Shown one piece after another: positions 22,999 to 30,901 of a stretch of 64,000 bases of DNA. Position numbers and translations under genes: made by a program. The stretch's first letter is position 1, and each line of letters starts with the position of its first letter. The stretch comes from Mordavella massiliensis. Its GTDB lineage: Bacteria; Bacillota; Clostridia; Lachnospirales; Lachnospiraceae. The stretch lies in the NCBI RefSeq assembly GCF_016901695.1, contig NZ_JACJKS010000013.1, forward strand, positions 1 through 64,000, given 5' to 3'. The notes beneath the pieces were generated by a model that ran no database searches, was not told the origin of the DNA, and was given only the letters and a program-made list of their open reading frames with translations.

Positions 22999-23997
22999 TT
23001 ATTTTACAAAGTGAGGTGCGTATTTTGCGGCCAGCCGGATGGCTTCGATCATGCTCACGGCACTCACCTTTCCGGTGCCCGCTATATCAAATGCAGTGCC
23101 GTGATCCACTGAGGTGCGAAGGATCGGCATTCCATTTGTTATCGCGATGGTTTTTTCAAAGTCCAGCGTCTTTGTCGCGATGTGGCCCTGGTCGTGATAC
23201 AGGGACAGGACGCTGTTGTATTTCCCGATGGCTGCCTGGTGGAACACGGAGTCCGCGCCGACAGGTCCGGCCACGTCGTAGCCCATCTTTTTCAGTTCCT
23301 CGATGGCCGGCATGATCTCCTCCACTTCCTCCCAGCCGAAGAGCCCGTGCTCGCCGCTGTGGGGGTTGAGGCCGGCGATGGCCATGGTGCCCTCGTTTAC
23401 GCCGAGACGCTTCAGGGCCTCCGTACATCTGACCACGTAGTCGATGATGCGGTCCTTCTTGATCATGTCCAGCATCTGCCGAAGGGACACGTGCCTTGTC
23501 AGGAAGAAGACGCGCATGCCGTTCGTCTCAAACATGGTCAGGGGATCCTCCGTGCCGGTGAGGGCGCCGAAGATCTCTGTGTGGCCGATGAAGTGGATCT
23601 CGCCCGCCTTTAAGGCCTCCTTGTTGATGGGCGTCGTGGAGACGGCGTCCACCTCCCCTGCGTTGGCCAGCTCAATGCTCTTTGCGATGTAGTCGTAGGC
23701 TGCCTTTCCGCACATGCCGCTGACTTTTCCGAACTCGAACTGATCCATGTCCACGTTGTCTAAGTCGATCAGGTTGAGCACGCCCGGCTCATAGTTTCCG
23801 TCCGCCGGCTTCCCGATCACGTTGACTGTCAGGTCTGATCCCGTGATGCGGATGGCGTTCTCCATGACTTTTTTGTCTCCCACAACGACGCAGTCCGCCA
23901 CGTCCGTCACTTCAGCGGACGCAAGGGACATGGCCACGATCTCCGGTCCGACGCCTGCCGGATCGCCCATGGTTACTGCAATAAGCGGTTTTCCCAT
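22999..23997 (-). CDS. pdxA2: PdxA2-type 4-phospho-acid-sugar dehydrogenase
   Basis: The 332-residue protein belongs to the PdxA family ([34 protein letters not shown] with a metal-binding His, [39 protein letters not shown]). True PdxA works in vitamin B6 synthesis. Copies next to DUF1537 kinases are PdxA2, which oxidatively decarboxylates D-threonate or D-erythronate 4-phosphate to dihydroxyacetone phosphate. It lies 23 bases after the DUF1537 kinase gene with GGAGG at its start. Confidence 0.88.
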   Translation of the reverse strand: MGKPLIAVTMGDPAGVGPEIVAMSLASAEVTDVADCVVVGDKKVMENAIRITGSDLTVNVIGKPADGNYEPGVLNLIDLDNVDMDQFEFGKVSGMCGKAAYDYIAKSIELANAGEVDAVSTTPINKEALKAGEIHFIGHTEIFGALTGTEDPLTMFETNGMRVFFLTRHVSLRQMLDMIKKDRIIDYVVRCTEALKRLGVNEGTMAIAGLNPHSGEHGLFGWEEVEEIMPAIEELKKMGYDVAGPVGADSVFHQAAIGKYNSVLSLYHDQGHIATKTLDFEKTIAITNGMPILRTSVDHGTAFDIAGTGKVSAVSMIEAIRLAAKYAPHFVK

Positions 23998-24020
23998 TTT
24001 TTTCTCTCCTCCTTATTTTA

Positions 24021-25325
24021 TTAAATATAAAGTTTCTCTTTCAGGTAGGTGATGCAGCGGTTGATGGCATCATTCTGCCCCTGGCTGCCTCCCTTTGTGA
24101 TAATGTGCACGCCCTCGAACTCGCCTTTGAGGAACTGCCCGTAGGCGGCCAGCGGGAGCACTTCGTCCATGAGGGAGAGGCCCGCCGTGTCAAACCGCTC
24201 GCACACAGACACCGTGATGTCTCCGCCGCTTGTGTAAAGCCCGCGGAACTCCGGCTCCGCCTTGAAGATCCGGTAGGTGATCTCCGCAAATCCGGAATTG
24301 ATCCTTCCGGTAACTTCATCCATGGAGCAGTTGTACTTCTCCATGTAAGGCTTGAAATCAATGCGGTTCTCCGGGTAGATGCCGTCGCCTGTCACCGTGG
24401 ATATGACGTTCAGCTTGCACTCTTTGAGGATCTCGTCCGTCACCCGGGCGATCTCCTTCTCCCTCCTGTCCTCGTCCTCCAGAAGTTCCTTCGTGTTGAC
24501 AAAAACGTTGTGGGTCCTCTGGGAGAGCCACAGCTCCTCCATCTGCTTGGTGGTGTTGGGATGTACGCTTCCCACCACCGCCAGGATGCGGCTCTTCTCT
24601 TTCTTCTCGGACGGGGTGATCAGCTTCCTGGAGAGGGTCGCTGTGAAGACGCCCGGATCCACGGCCACGGTCTTCAGTTTGCTTGTGATGACCGCATCCG
24701 CGATGAGATCCAGATCCTCCTGGGTCACACAGTCGATGACAAGGATCCTGCAGCCTTCCGCCACATGCTTCTTCATCAGGTCTGCGAGATAATGCTTGCC
24801 GTGCATCAGATCCTTCATCAGGATGGAAGCCACCTTGTACTTGCTCTGCTGCTCAAAGAGCACCGCATCCTCCGAGATCTTCACCGGCGTCTTTGGATCG
24901 ATGGCGATGTCCGTCTTGTGCAGGGGCAGGCCGTTCACCAGCATGTACCCGCCGATGACGATCCGTCCCGACGAGGGGAAGCAGGGCGCCACCACAGCCA
25001 CGTAGTCGTCCCCCAGGCAGTCCAGCATGGCGTCCGTCTCGCTGCCCAGGTTGCCCCGCAGCGTGCTGTCGATCCGCTTGGAGTAGACTTTGACGTCGTC
25101 GCTCCTCAGCATGCTGCACACGTTGTACACCCGGTTGTAGGCGATCTCAGGCGAGACGCCCCGGCTGTCCGTCGGGTAGAGAACGCAGTCGCAGTCCTTG
25201 AGGGTGCTCAGCTCGATCCGCTCCGCATTCATGACCGTGTAGGCGGTGTAATTCATTTTTTTGAGAAGCACACCTGTCGCATTGGCTCCTGTCAGGTCAT
25301 CCGCGATCACTACACACTCTGGCAT
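24021..25325 (-). CDS. Four-carbon acid-sugar kinase (DUF1537, DtnK-like)
   Basis: The 434-residue DUF1537 protein has VIADDLTGANATGV at the start, KRIDSTLRGNLGSE for substrate binding, and the ATP-binding C-terminal half with GLYTSGGDITVSVCERF and IITKGGSQGQNDAI. The family phosphorylates threonate, erythronate or their 2-keto forms at O4. Paired with pdxA2 it most resembles the D-threonate route (DtnK then PdxA2). A consensus promoter lies 40 bases upstream and GGAGG precedes the ATG. The stereochemistry of the substrate is inferred. Confidence 0.9.
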   Translation of the reverse strand: MPECVVIADDLTGANATGVLLKKMNYTAYTVMNAERIELSTLKDCDCVLYPTDSRGVSPEIAYNRVYNVCSMLRSDDVKVYSKRIDSTLRGNLGSETDAMLDCLGDDYVAVVAPCFPSSGRIVIGGYMLVNGLPLHKTDIAIDPKTPVKISEDAVLFEQQSKYKVASILMKDLMHGKHYLADLMKKHVAEGCRILVIDCVTQEDLDLIADAVITSKLKTVAVDPGVFTATLSRKLITPSEKKEKSRILAVVGSVHPNTTKQMEELWLSQRTHNVFVNTKELLEDEDRREKEIARVTDEILKECKLNVISTVTGDGIYPENRIDFKPYMEKYNCSMDEVTGRINSGFAEITYRIFKAEPEFRGLYTSGGDITVSVCERFDTAGLSLMDEVLPLAAYGQFLKGEFEGVHIITKGGSQGQNDAINRCITYLKEKLYI

Positions 25326-25346
25326 GTCTCATTCCTCCTTTTGAAT

Positions 25347-25414
25347 ATGTTTATTTCTGTTCATATTGTACTTCTACTGTTCGTTTTTGTCAATTTAATC
25401 TATTTTTTGTCAAT
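25347..25414 (-). promoter_or_regulatory. Promoter and phased repeats before the DtnK-like gene
   Basis: On the minus strand TTGACA (25393-25388) and TACAAT (25370-25365) are 17 bases apart. Around them are direct repeats: on the plus strand TGTTT at 25348, TGTTC at 25358 and 25378, and TTTTTGTCAAT near 25384 and 25404, spaced 10 or 20 bases. Repeats phased to whole helical turns suit an oligomeric DeoR-family repressor. Operator function is inferred. Confidence 0.65.
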
Positions 25415-25548
25415 CTTTTTAGAAACATTTAACAAATATATGTGTTTGTTTTTGTTTATTTTTCAAGGAGGAACGGACAGAACCTGTCCGACAGAAAAGG
25501 AGGCCGCCATGCGGGCCGCCTCCCCATATCAGAAACCGCAGAATAGGT
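25415..25548. other. Intergenic spacer between the two acid-sugar operons
   Basis: Contains a T-rich stretch with repeated TGTTT units (25440-25465), a perfect 7-bp hairpin (CGGACAG/CTGTCCG at 25474-25490), and the terminator of the DUF1537-GarR operon. No gene is seen. Confidence 0.5.
25495..25523 (-). terminator. Intrinsic terminator of the GarR-DUF1537 operon
   Basis: On the minus strand GGAGGC pairs with GCCTCC, with one mismatch and three further GC pairs toward the loop, and TTTT follows. It lies 26 bases past the stop of the DUF1537 gene and separates the two operons. Confidence 0.75.
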
Positions 25549-26973
25549 CTACTTGTCAAGCAGTACATCCACCGCTTCCCGCAGGGTGGAGTCATCGCCC
25601 ACATTGCCCGGAAAGATCACGTAGGGCGTAGCCGGGAACCGGCTCTCCTCCCCGGTCTGCCACACCGGGATGCCCGGCCGGATCTGTCCCAGCACGTTGG
25701 CCTTCTTAACAGCCAGCGCCTTCGTCCCCACATCGCTGGAGGTGATGCCTCCCTTAGCGATCACAAAGGCCGGCGTGACGGTCAGCCGTCCCACCAGGGA
25801 CTGGACCGCGTCGGAGATCTTCACCGACAGGCGCAGCTCATCCTCCTTGTCCCCTGTGTCCGCCGTGATGAGGGTGCGGGTCGTGCTGCAGCACACCGTC
25901 CTGCCGGCGCGGATGCACTCCTCCTCCCTCTGCAGGCACCGGTCCACCTCCGCCGCAAAGGCCGCGTCGTCCTTCACAAGGGTGGCGTCCAGCTCGATGA
26001 ATTCGATGTCGCTGCGGGCTTTGAGCGCCTCCAGCTGACGGGTCGTCTTCTCTGTGTGGGAGCCCACCACGATGATGCCGCCGTTGTCCGTCTCGTTCAC
26101 CACCATCTTCTCTCTTGTGAGAAGGGGCTGGTCTGTCACGCCCCCCAGCACCTTCACGATGGAGGCTGCTGTGCGCATCATAAAGGTCTTCCCCTTTGCC
26201 ATGGCCCGGTAGAGCGCCACGCAGAACACCTTGATGTCCGCGTAGTCCACGGCGTTGACAATGATCTTGTTAAAGCCCGTCACCGCAAGGAGCTGGGCCT
26301 CGATCTTATCCACCGCCATGTCGTGGATATCTGCGAGGGAAATGCAGGTGACGTCCCCCGCCTTGTACGCGCCCTTTGTCTTCTCCTCGATATAGGCCGG
26401 CATGGTGGCCGCCGTGTAGCCGAAGGTCTTGTCTTTCGCGAACTCCGTCTCGTTGGCAGGCACAAGCTCGTCGCCGTATTTCACATAGTGGACGTCGTCC
26501 ACTGTGAACCGTCCGCCCTCCTTGAAGAAGGGGCAGAGGATCTCGCCGTCCACGGTCTTCCCGGTGTATTTCTCGTAGTCCGCCTTCAGAAGCTCTGTCT
26601 CCAGCGGATAGTGTCCCCGCAGGGTGCTGTCGCTGCGGCTGATGTAGATGTAGGATCTCCCCGTCTCTCTCGCCGCCTGATCCACAGCCGCCGCGATCTC
26701 GTGGTGAGCCTTCGTGGTCTGCTGCGCCGTGAAGCCCCGGGAGTTCGTCATGACATAGAAGAGATTGTTCTCCTCCTCAAACCCGGCCCGGATGCTGTCC
26801 GCGTCCCAGTTCGTGTACACGGAGATGTCATGCACTGTCTGTACGCCGGTGGGGTCGTCGTCCAGGACCACGATCTTCTTGTCATTCGCCTCGATCTCTT
26901 TTTGCAGAAGGCCGTCAATATAGGCCTCGTCTATCTGTTTGAAAGAAGTCAGAATATCTGTGCTGACCGCCAT
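25549..26973 (-). CDS. Four-carbon acid-sugar kinase (DUF1537, second type)
   Basis: The 474-residue DUF1537 protein differs from its neighbour: KKIVVLDDDPTGVQTVHDI, ISRSDSTLRGHYPLETELL, and C-terminal FVIAKGGITSSDVGTKAL with the PGIPVWQTGEESRFPATPYVIFPGNVG region. This subtype usually acts with a HIBADH-family dehydrogenase, as here (the dehydrogenase gene is 15 bases upstream). Expected role: phosphorylation of a four-carbon (keto)acid sugar. Aldolase and isomerase partners (OtnC, OtnI) are not in the window. GGAGG precedes the ATG. Confidence 0.88.
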   Translation of the reverse strand: MAVSTDILTSFKQIDEAYIDGLLQKEIEANDKKIVVLDDDPTGVQTVHDISVYTNWDADSIRAGFEEENNLFYVMTNSRGFTAQQTTKAHHEIAAAVDQAARETGRSYIYISRSDSTLRGHYPLETELLKADYEKYTGKTVDGEILCPFFKEGGRFTVDDVHYVKYGDELVPANETEFAKDKTFGYTAATMPAYIEEKTKGAYKAGDVTCISLADIHDMAVDKIEAQLLAVTGFNKIIVNAVDYADIKVFCVALYRAMAKGKTFMMRTAASIVKVLGGVTDQPLLTREKMVVNETDNGGIIVVGSHTEKTTRQLEALKARSDIEFIELDATLVKDDAAFAAEVDRCLQREEECIRAGRTVCCSTTRTLITADTGDKEDELRLSVKISDAVQSLVGRLTVTPAFVIAKGGITSSDVGTKALAVKKANVLGQIRPGIPVWQTGEESRFPATPYVIFPGNVGDDSTLREAVDVLLDK

Positions 26974-26988
26974 TTCCCTCTCCTCCTT

Positions 26989-27876
26989 CTAGTCCGCTTT
27001 CTTTACTTCCACGTCCGCCAGCTTCTCAAAATACTGCACGATGCCGCCGTGATCGTCTCCCATATGGCCGTGGATCTTTAAGGTCTGCAGGATCTCGTAG
27101 AGCTGCGCCGTGTAGGGGATGGGCACATCGATGGCGTGGGCTGTGTTCACCACGTTCCTGATGTCCTTGTGGTTGATGCGGATGGGGCCGCCGGGTTTAA
27201 AGTTGCGCTCCACGATCATGGGGATCTTGGCGTCCAGCACCGCGCTGCCCGCCAGGCCGCCACGGATGGCCTTGTATACTTTCACCGGATCTGCGCCCGC
27301 TTTCACGGCCAGCACAAAGGCCTCGGACACAACTGCGATGGTGTTGTTGACGATGATCTGGTTGGCCAGCTTGGTCACGCTGCCGCTGCCGGATCCGCCG
27401 ATCAGGAGTGCGGAGGAACCCATGATGTCAAAATACTTTGTGAGAGCCTCAAAATCTTTCTCCTCGCCGCCTGCCATGATCGCCAGCGTGCCATTGACAG
27501 CGCCCGGCTCCCCGCCGGACACCGGCGCGTCCACGAAGCCCACGCCCTGCTCCTTCAGCCGCTCAAAGCACTCTTTGGACTCCACCGGTGTGACGGAGCT
27601 CATGTCGCACACAACGGTTCCTGCCTTGACTGTGGAGGCCACGCCGTTCTCTCCAAAGAGGATGGATTTGGTGATGTCGCCGCTGGGCACCATGATAAAG
27701 ATGACGGAGCAGGCCTCGCCGATCTGGGCGTATGTCCCCTCCTCGGCGCCGGCCGCCACCACGTCCGCCACTGCCTCTTTATTCAGGTCGGAGACCATAA
27801 GCTCCACGCCTGCCTTCAGAAGGTTCTTTGCCATGGGTCTTCCCATGATGCCAAGTCCGATAAATCCTGTTTTCAT
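26989..27876 (-). CDS. GarR/LtnD-type 3-hydroxyisobutyrate dehydrogenase-family oxidoreductase
   Basis: The 295-residue protein has the NAD-binding GFIGLGIMGRPMAKNL, the substrate motif DAPVSGGEPGA, the catalytic Lys in SVTKLANQ, and GLAGSAVLDAKIPM with RNFKPG as in tartronate semialdehyde reductase (GarR). In operons with DUF1537 kinases such enzymes oxidise L-threonate or D-erythronate (LtnD, DenD). Substrate is not decided by sequence. First gene of its operon; GGAG precedes the ATG. The promoter contains a GntR-type operator, so the divergent GntR gene is the likely regulator. Confidence 0.87.
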   Translation of the reverse strand: MKTGFIGLGIMGRPMAKNLLKAGVELMVSDLNKEAVADVVAAGAEEGTYAQIGEACSVIFIMVPSGDITKSILFGENGVASTVKAGTVVCDMSSVTPVESKECFERLKEQGVGFVDAPVSGGEPGAVNGTLAIMAGGEEKDFEALTKYFDIMGSSALLIGGSGSGSVTKLANQIIVNNTIAVVSEAFVLAVKAGADPVKVYKAIRGGLAGSAVLDAKIPMIVERNFKPGGPIRINHKDIRNVVNTAHAIDVPIPYTAQLYEILQTLKIHGHMGDDHGGIVQYFEKLADVEVKKAD

Positions 27877-28251
27877 TTCCTTTTTCTCCTTTCTGTTTTC
27901 TTTTGGGCATTTCGCCCATCTTTTTTACATTTTACTGACTTGCATTGTTACTTTTTGTTCTTTCTGCCTCCACTTTACTACATACCGGTATACCGGTCAA
28001 TACCTTAAATTTCTTTCTCTGTTTTTGCCAATTTCCGGTTCTTTAAATTGGTGAAAATCCCCATAAGCGCGGGAGTTCTCCGTTATTTTATTAACAGATG
28101 GAGTCGGCTTCGCCCCGCCTATAAAAAGTTGATTTTTCACGGATTTCTATTGGATTTTATACAGGAAACAGTGTACAATAGAACCAGGTTTTTTTAGATT
28201 TTCACCTGTCTTTGACAAAACATAAACGAACGTAAAAAGGAGCCCTGCGCC
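27877..28251. other. Divergent regulatory region of the GarR-DUF1537 operon and gntR
   Basis: This 375-base gap holds no gene. It contains the leftward operon promoter with an embedded palindrome (27972-28000), a small 5-bp leader hairpin (GGGC/GCCC at about 27904-27917), and a rightward promoter for gntR (TTGGAT at 28150-28155, 18 bases, TACAAT at 28174-28179). The gntR leader is about 65 bases. Confidence 0.65.
27972..28000 (-). promoter_or_regulatory. Promoter with embedded GntR-type operator
   Basis: On the minus strand TTGACC (28000-27995) and TAAAGT (27977-27972) are 17 bases apart. The 14-base perfect palindrome ACCGGTATACCGGT (27984-27997) fills most of the spacer and touches the -35. 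Its GGTATACC core matches the usual operator form of FadR/FCD-type GntR regulators. Repressor binding here would block RNA polymerase. Sequence match is seen; regulation is inferred. Confidence 0.75.
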
Positions 28252-28896
28252 ATGATGACACTGAACGAACAGGCTTACGAGCATTTAAAGAAAATGATCA
28301 CAGAAGATCAGCTCTCCTACCAGGAGATCTACTCGGAGACAAAGCTCTCCCGGGAGCTCGGTATCTCCCGCACCCCTTTCCGGGACGCCATCCACCGTCT
28401 GGTGCAGGAGGGGTACATTGACATCATCCCCAGCAAGGGGTTCCGCCTCCACCACCTGACCAGGCAGGATGTGGTGGAGACCTTCCAGGTGCGCTCCGCT
28501 CTGGAGTGCTACTGCACGGCCGAGATCACCCGCACCCACACGTCGCGGAAGGCGAAAAGACTGTTCCGGGAGCTCCATTTTCTTATGGATGAAATGCAGG
28601 AAATCCTGGAGACCACTCAGGCCATCCAGGATTTCTGTACCTACGATTTTCAGTTTCACACCGCGGTGATCGGATATCTGGAGAACGAGCAGTTCTCCGC
28701 CATCTTTGACACCTTTATGTACCGGATGCAGCGGCTGGCCCGGATGTCCCTCTCCCACCCGGGGCGGATGGAGGACACCTGCTCGGAGCACCTGGCCATC
28801 CTTGAGGCCATGGAGACCGGGGATGCGGCCCACATCTACGATATCACCCTGCGCCACATGGATGTGCCAAAGGGCATCAATCTGGAGGACCTTTAG
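28252..28896 (+). CDS. GntR-family transcriptional regulator (FCD domain)
   Basis: The 214-residue protein has an N-terminal winged helix (LNEQAYEHLKKMI, KLSRELGISRTPFRDAIHRL, GYIDIIPSKGFRL) and a C-terminal FCD helical domain (VVETFQVRSALECYC, FHTAVIGYLEN, EHLAILEAMETGDAAHIYD) with the His residues that often bind metal and ligand. It is divergent from the GarR-DUF1537 operon and probably represses it through the palindrome at 27984-27997. GGAG lies nine bases before the first ATG; the second ATG, one codon later, is also possible. Confidence 0.9.
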   Translation: MMTLNEQAYEHLKKMITEDQLSYQEIYSETKLSRELGISRTPFRDAIHRLVQEGYIDIIPSKGFRLHHLTRQDVVETFQVRSALECYCTAEITRTHTSRKAKRLFRELHFLMDEMQEILETTQAIQDFCTYDFQFHTAVIGYLENEQFSAIFDTFMYRMQRLARMSLSHPGRMEDTCSEHLAILEAMETGDAAHIYDITLRHMDVPKGINLEDL

Positions 28897-29459
28897 TGGT
28901 CCTCCTTTTTTATCTTCTCCACCGAGTCCCGGTTCACCCGCTCCCGCAGCGCCGCCATATAGGGGATGTCCCTCGTCTCCCTCTCCCCGTAGGTGAGCTG
29001 CAGTTCGTACTCCAGGGGCAGCCAGGTGGAAATATCTGCCTCGTTGTGCTGGATCAGGGCCTCCAGCTTGTCCATGGCGTTCACAAGCCGTGCCTCCGGC
29101 GTGGTCTTCTGCGCCATCTCCCGAAAAATGCCCCGCAGCGCTTCTCCCGGCTTCCCGGGCAGGAGCGAGGCGATCTGCTCCAGGGCCTCCTCTTCTGTCC
29201 GCTCGTCCTCCCCGGTCTTCTCAAAAGCCGGGATATCGCCCGTGACCGCCTCCCCCATGTCGTGGAAGAGGGCCAGCTCCATGACCCGGCCCATGTCCAG
29301 CTCCGGGAACTCGTCTCTCACAAGCCAGGCGAAGACAAGCAGCCGGTATGTATGCTCCGCCACGCTCTCATGGCGCCCGCTGCTTGTCCAGGAGTGGCGG
29401 GTATTGCATTTGAGCTTCTCCGCCAGATGGAGGAAGGAGAGCAGTATCTTCTCGTCCAT
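28893..29459 (-). CDS. HD-domain 5'-deoxynucleotidase-like protein (YfbR/HDDC2 type)
   Basis: The 188-residue protein has the HD metal site RHESVAEHTYRL and ALFHDMGEAVTGDIP, plus a downstream Asp (NAMDKLEALIQHNE). This pattern is that of YfbR/HDDC2 phosphohydrolases, which dephosphorylate deoxynucleoside monophosphates. GGAGGG lies upstream of the ATG. Its end overlaps the converging gntR gene by four bases. It follows the YjbQ gene closely, in the order patatin-YjbQ-HD. Confidence 0.85.
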   Translation of the reverse strand: MDEKILLSFLHLAEKLKCNTRHSWTSSGRHESVAEHTYRLLVFAWLVRDEFPELDMGRVMELALFHDMGEAVTGDIPAFEKTGEDERTEEEALEQIASLLPGKPGEALRGIFREMAQKTTPEARLVNAMDKLEALIQHNEADISTWLPLEYELQLTYGERETRDIPYMAALRERVNRDSVEKIKKEDH

Positions 29460-29465
29460 ATGCGT

Positions 29466-29870
29466 CTATCCCTCCAGTATCTTCACGTAGAAGGTCCTGT
29501 TCCTGGGACCGTCAAAGTCGCAGAAGTAGAGGTCCTGCCAGATCCCCAGGATCAGCTCCCCGCCGCTGAGGATCAGGGTCTGGGAGGGGCCGAATACCGT
29601 CGTCTTCATGTGGGCGTGGGAGTTGCCCTCCGCATGGCGGTAGTAGTCCGCCTCCGTGGGGAACACCTTCTCAAATCCTTTGAGCATGTCCCGCACCACA
29701 TCCGGATCCGCGTTCTCGTTGATGGTAAATCCCGCTGTGGTGTGGGGGGAGAAGACCACCACGATGCCGTCCTTTGCGCCGCTCTTTTCAATGTCTTCCC
29801 GCACCATGCCCGTCACCTTGGTCATCTGCTGGGAGCCCCGCGTGGAAATGTGATGTTCAAACAAATGCAT
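29466..29870 (-). CDS. YjbQ family protein (UPF0047)
   Basis: The 134-residue protein matches YjbQ: FSPHTTAGFTINENADPDV, a NSHAHMKTTVFGPSQTL segment with conserved His, and GELILGIWQDLYFCDFDGPR. Members have been reported with thiamine-phosphate synthase activity, but their main role is unclear. The ATG at 29870 is chosen because GGAGG lies nine bases upstream and it matches the family start; a longer frame to 29915 overlaps the patatin gene. Confidence 0.85.
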   Translation of the reverse strand: MHLFEHHISTRGSQQMTKVTGMVREDIEKSGAKDGIVVVFSPHTTAGFTINENADPDVVRDMLKGFEKVFPTEADYYRHAEGNSHAHMKTTVFGPSQTLILSGGELILGIWQDLYFCDFDGPRNRTFYVKILEG

Positions 29871-29886
29871 ACCTTCTGTCCTCCTT

Positions 29887-30744
29887 TTATTTCTCCAGAA
29901 ATCTCTGAAGCGCATCGAATTCCTTCTTCATCAGCCGGTAACCGTGCTCATAGAAATGCATCAGGGCGTCGTAGTCCTTCTCCAGCCTGGATACCGTCGG
30001 AATGAGGGGCCGGATCACAAAGATCTTTCCCTCCGCCTCCTGCTGCTCCACAAGCTTCATGGTCCGGTTGTAGACGATATTCCGGTTGATGATGCAGCGG
30101 ACCAGGTTCGGATACTTCTTATACGCCCGCCGGTAGAGCTGCACCGCCGCCCTGGACGGCATCTTCTTGCGGTAGCCCGGATTTCTCGTCAGCACCACGA
30201 CCGGCTTCCCGTTGCCGATCTCCATGGCCCTCTGAAGCGGAATGGAGTCCGCCAGGCCCCCGTCCAGGTAGGGGATCCCGTCGATGTTCACCATGGGGGA
30301 GATGAGCGGCATACTGCTGGACGCCCGGCACAGCTTCATGAGCCTGTCCCTGTCCTCGTCCTCCGTCATGTACTCCGCCCGGCCCGTCACACAGTTGGTC
30401 GTCACGATCTCGCACTCCATATCCGACGCAAAATAGGTGTCGAAGTCAAAGGGATAGATCTCGTTCGGGAACCTGTCAAAGACGAGATCCATGTCCAGCA
30501 GGCTCTTCTCCTTTATAAACTTTGTAAATCCATAATAGTAATTATATTCCTTGTCCTTCTGGATCATGCAGTCTCTTGTCCTTCCGGGCTGTTTCGACAC
30601 ATAGTCCACCGCGTTGCAGCTCCCGGCAGAGACCCCGATCACATAGGATGTATAGAAATCCTTCTCCATCAGGTAATCGAGGACGCCGGAAGTAAACACG
30701 CCTCTCGTCGCGCCGCCCTCCAGTACCATAGTCGCCTTTATCAT
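29887..30744 (-). CDS. Patatin-like phospholipase/esterase
   Basis: The 285-residue protein has the oxyanion loop LEGGATRG, the nucleophile elbow GVSAGSC (Ser about residue 41) and the catalytic Asp in YLDGGLADSIPL. It resembles intracellular YjjU/RssA-like patatins of Firmicutes. It has no signal peptide. Lipid acyl hydrolysis is expected; the physiological substrate is unknown. The ATG at 30744 has GGAGG nine bases before it, while an ATG nine bases further upstream abuts the ribosome binding site and is unlikely. Confidence 0.87.
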   Translation of the reverse strand: MIKATMVLEGGATRGVFTSGVLDYLMEKDFYTSYVIGVSAGSCNAVDYVSKQPGRTRDCMIQKDKEYNYYYGFTKFIKEKSLLDMDLVFDRFPNEIYPFDFDTYFASDMECEIVTTNCVTGRAEYMTEDEDRDRLMKLCRASSSMPLISPMVNIDGIPYLDGGLADSIPLQRAMEIGNGKPVVVLTRNPGYRKKMPSRAAVQLYRRAYKKYPNLVRCIINRNIVYNRTMKLVEQQEAEGKIFVIRPLIPTVSRLEKDYDALMHFYEHGYRLMKKEFDALQRFLEK

Positions 30745-30825
30745 ATCGTTCATCCTCCTTCTTGCATGCTGTCCTTACCTGCTATTATAAACGCATTTCA
30801 CGGGGATGAAAACCCTCTTTTCTCC

Positions 30826-30854
30826 TTGCTATTTCCGCCTTTTTTTGCTAAGAT
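30826..30854 (+). promoter_or_regulatory. Promoter of the ABC-F gene
   Basis: TTGCTA (30826-30831) and TAAGAT (30849-30854) lie 17 bases apart, giving a leader of about 40 bases to the ABC-F start. No attenuator hairpin is evident in the leader, unlike many resistance-type ABC-F genes. Confidence 0.6.
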
Positions 30855-30901
30855 AGACTTCGTATGCAATGAAACCCTGAAAAGAAACTGATAGGAGAAA
30901 G

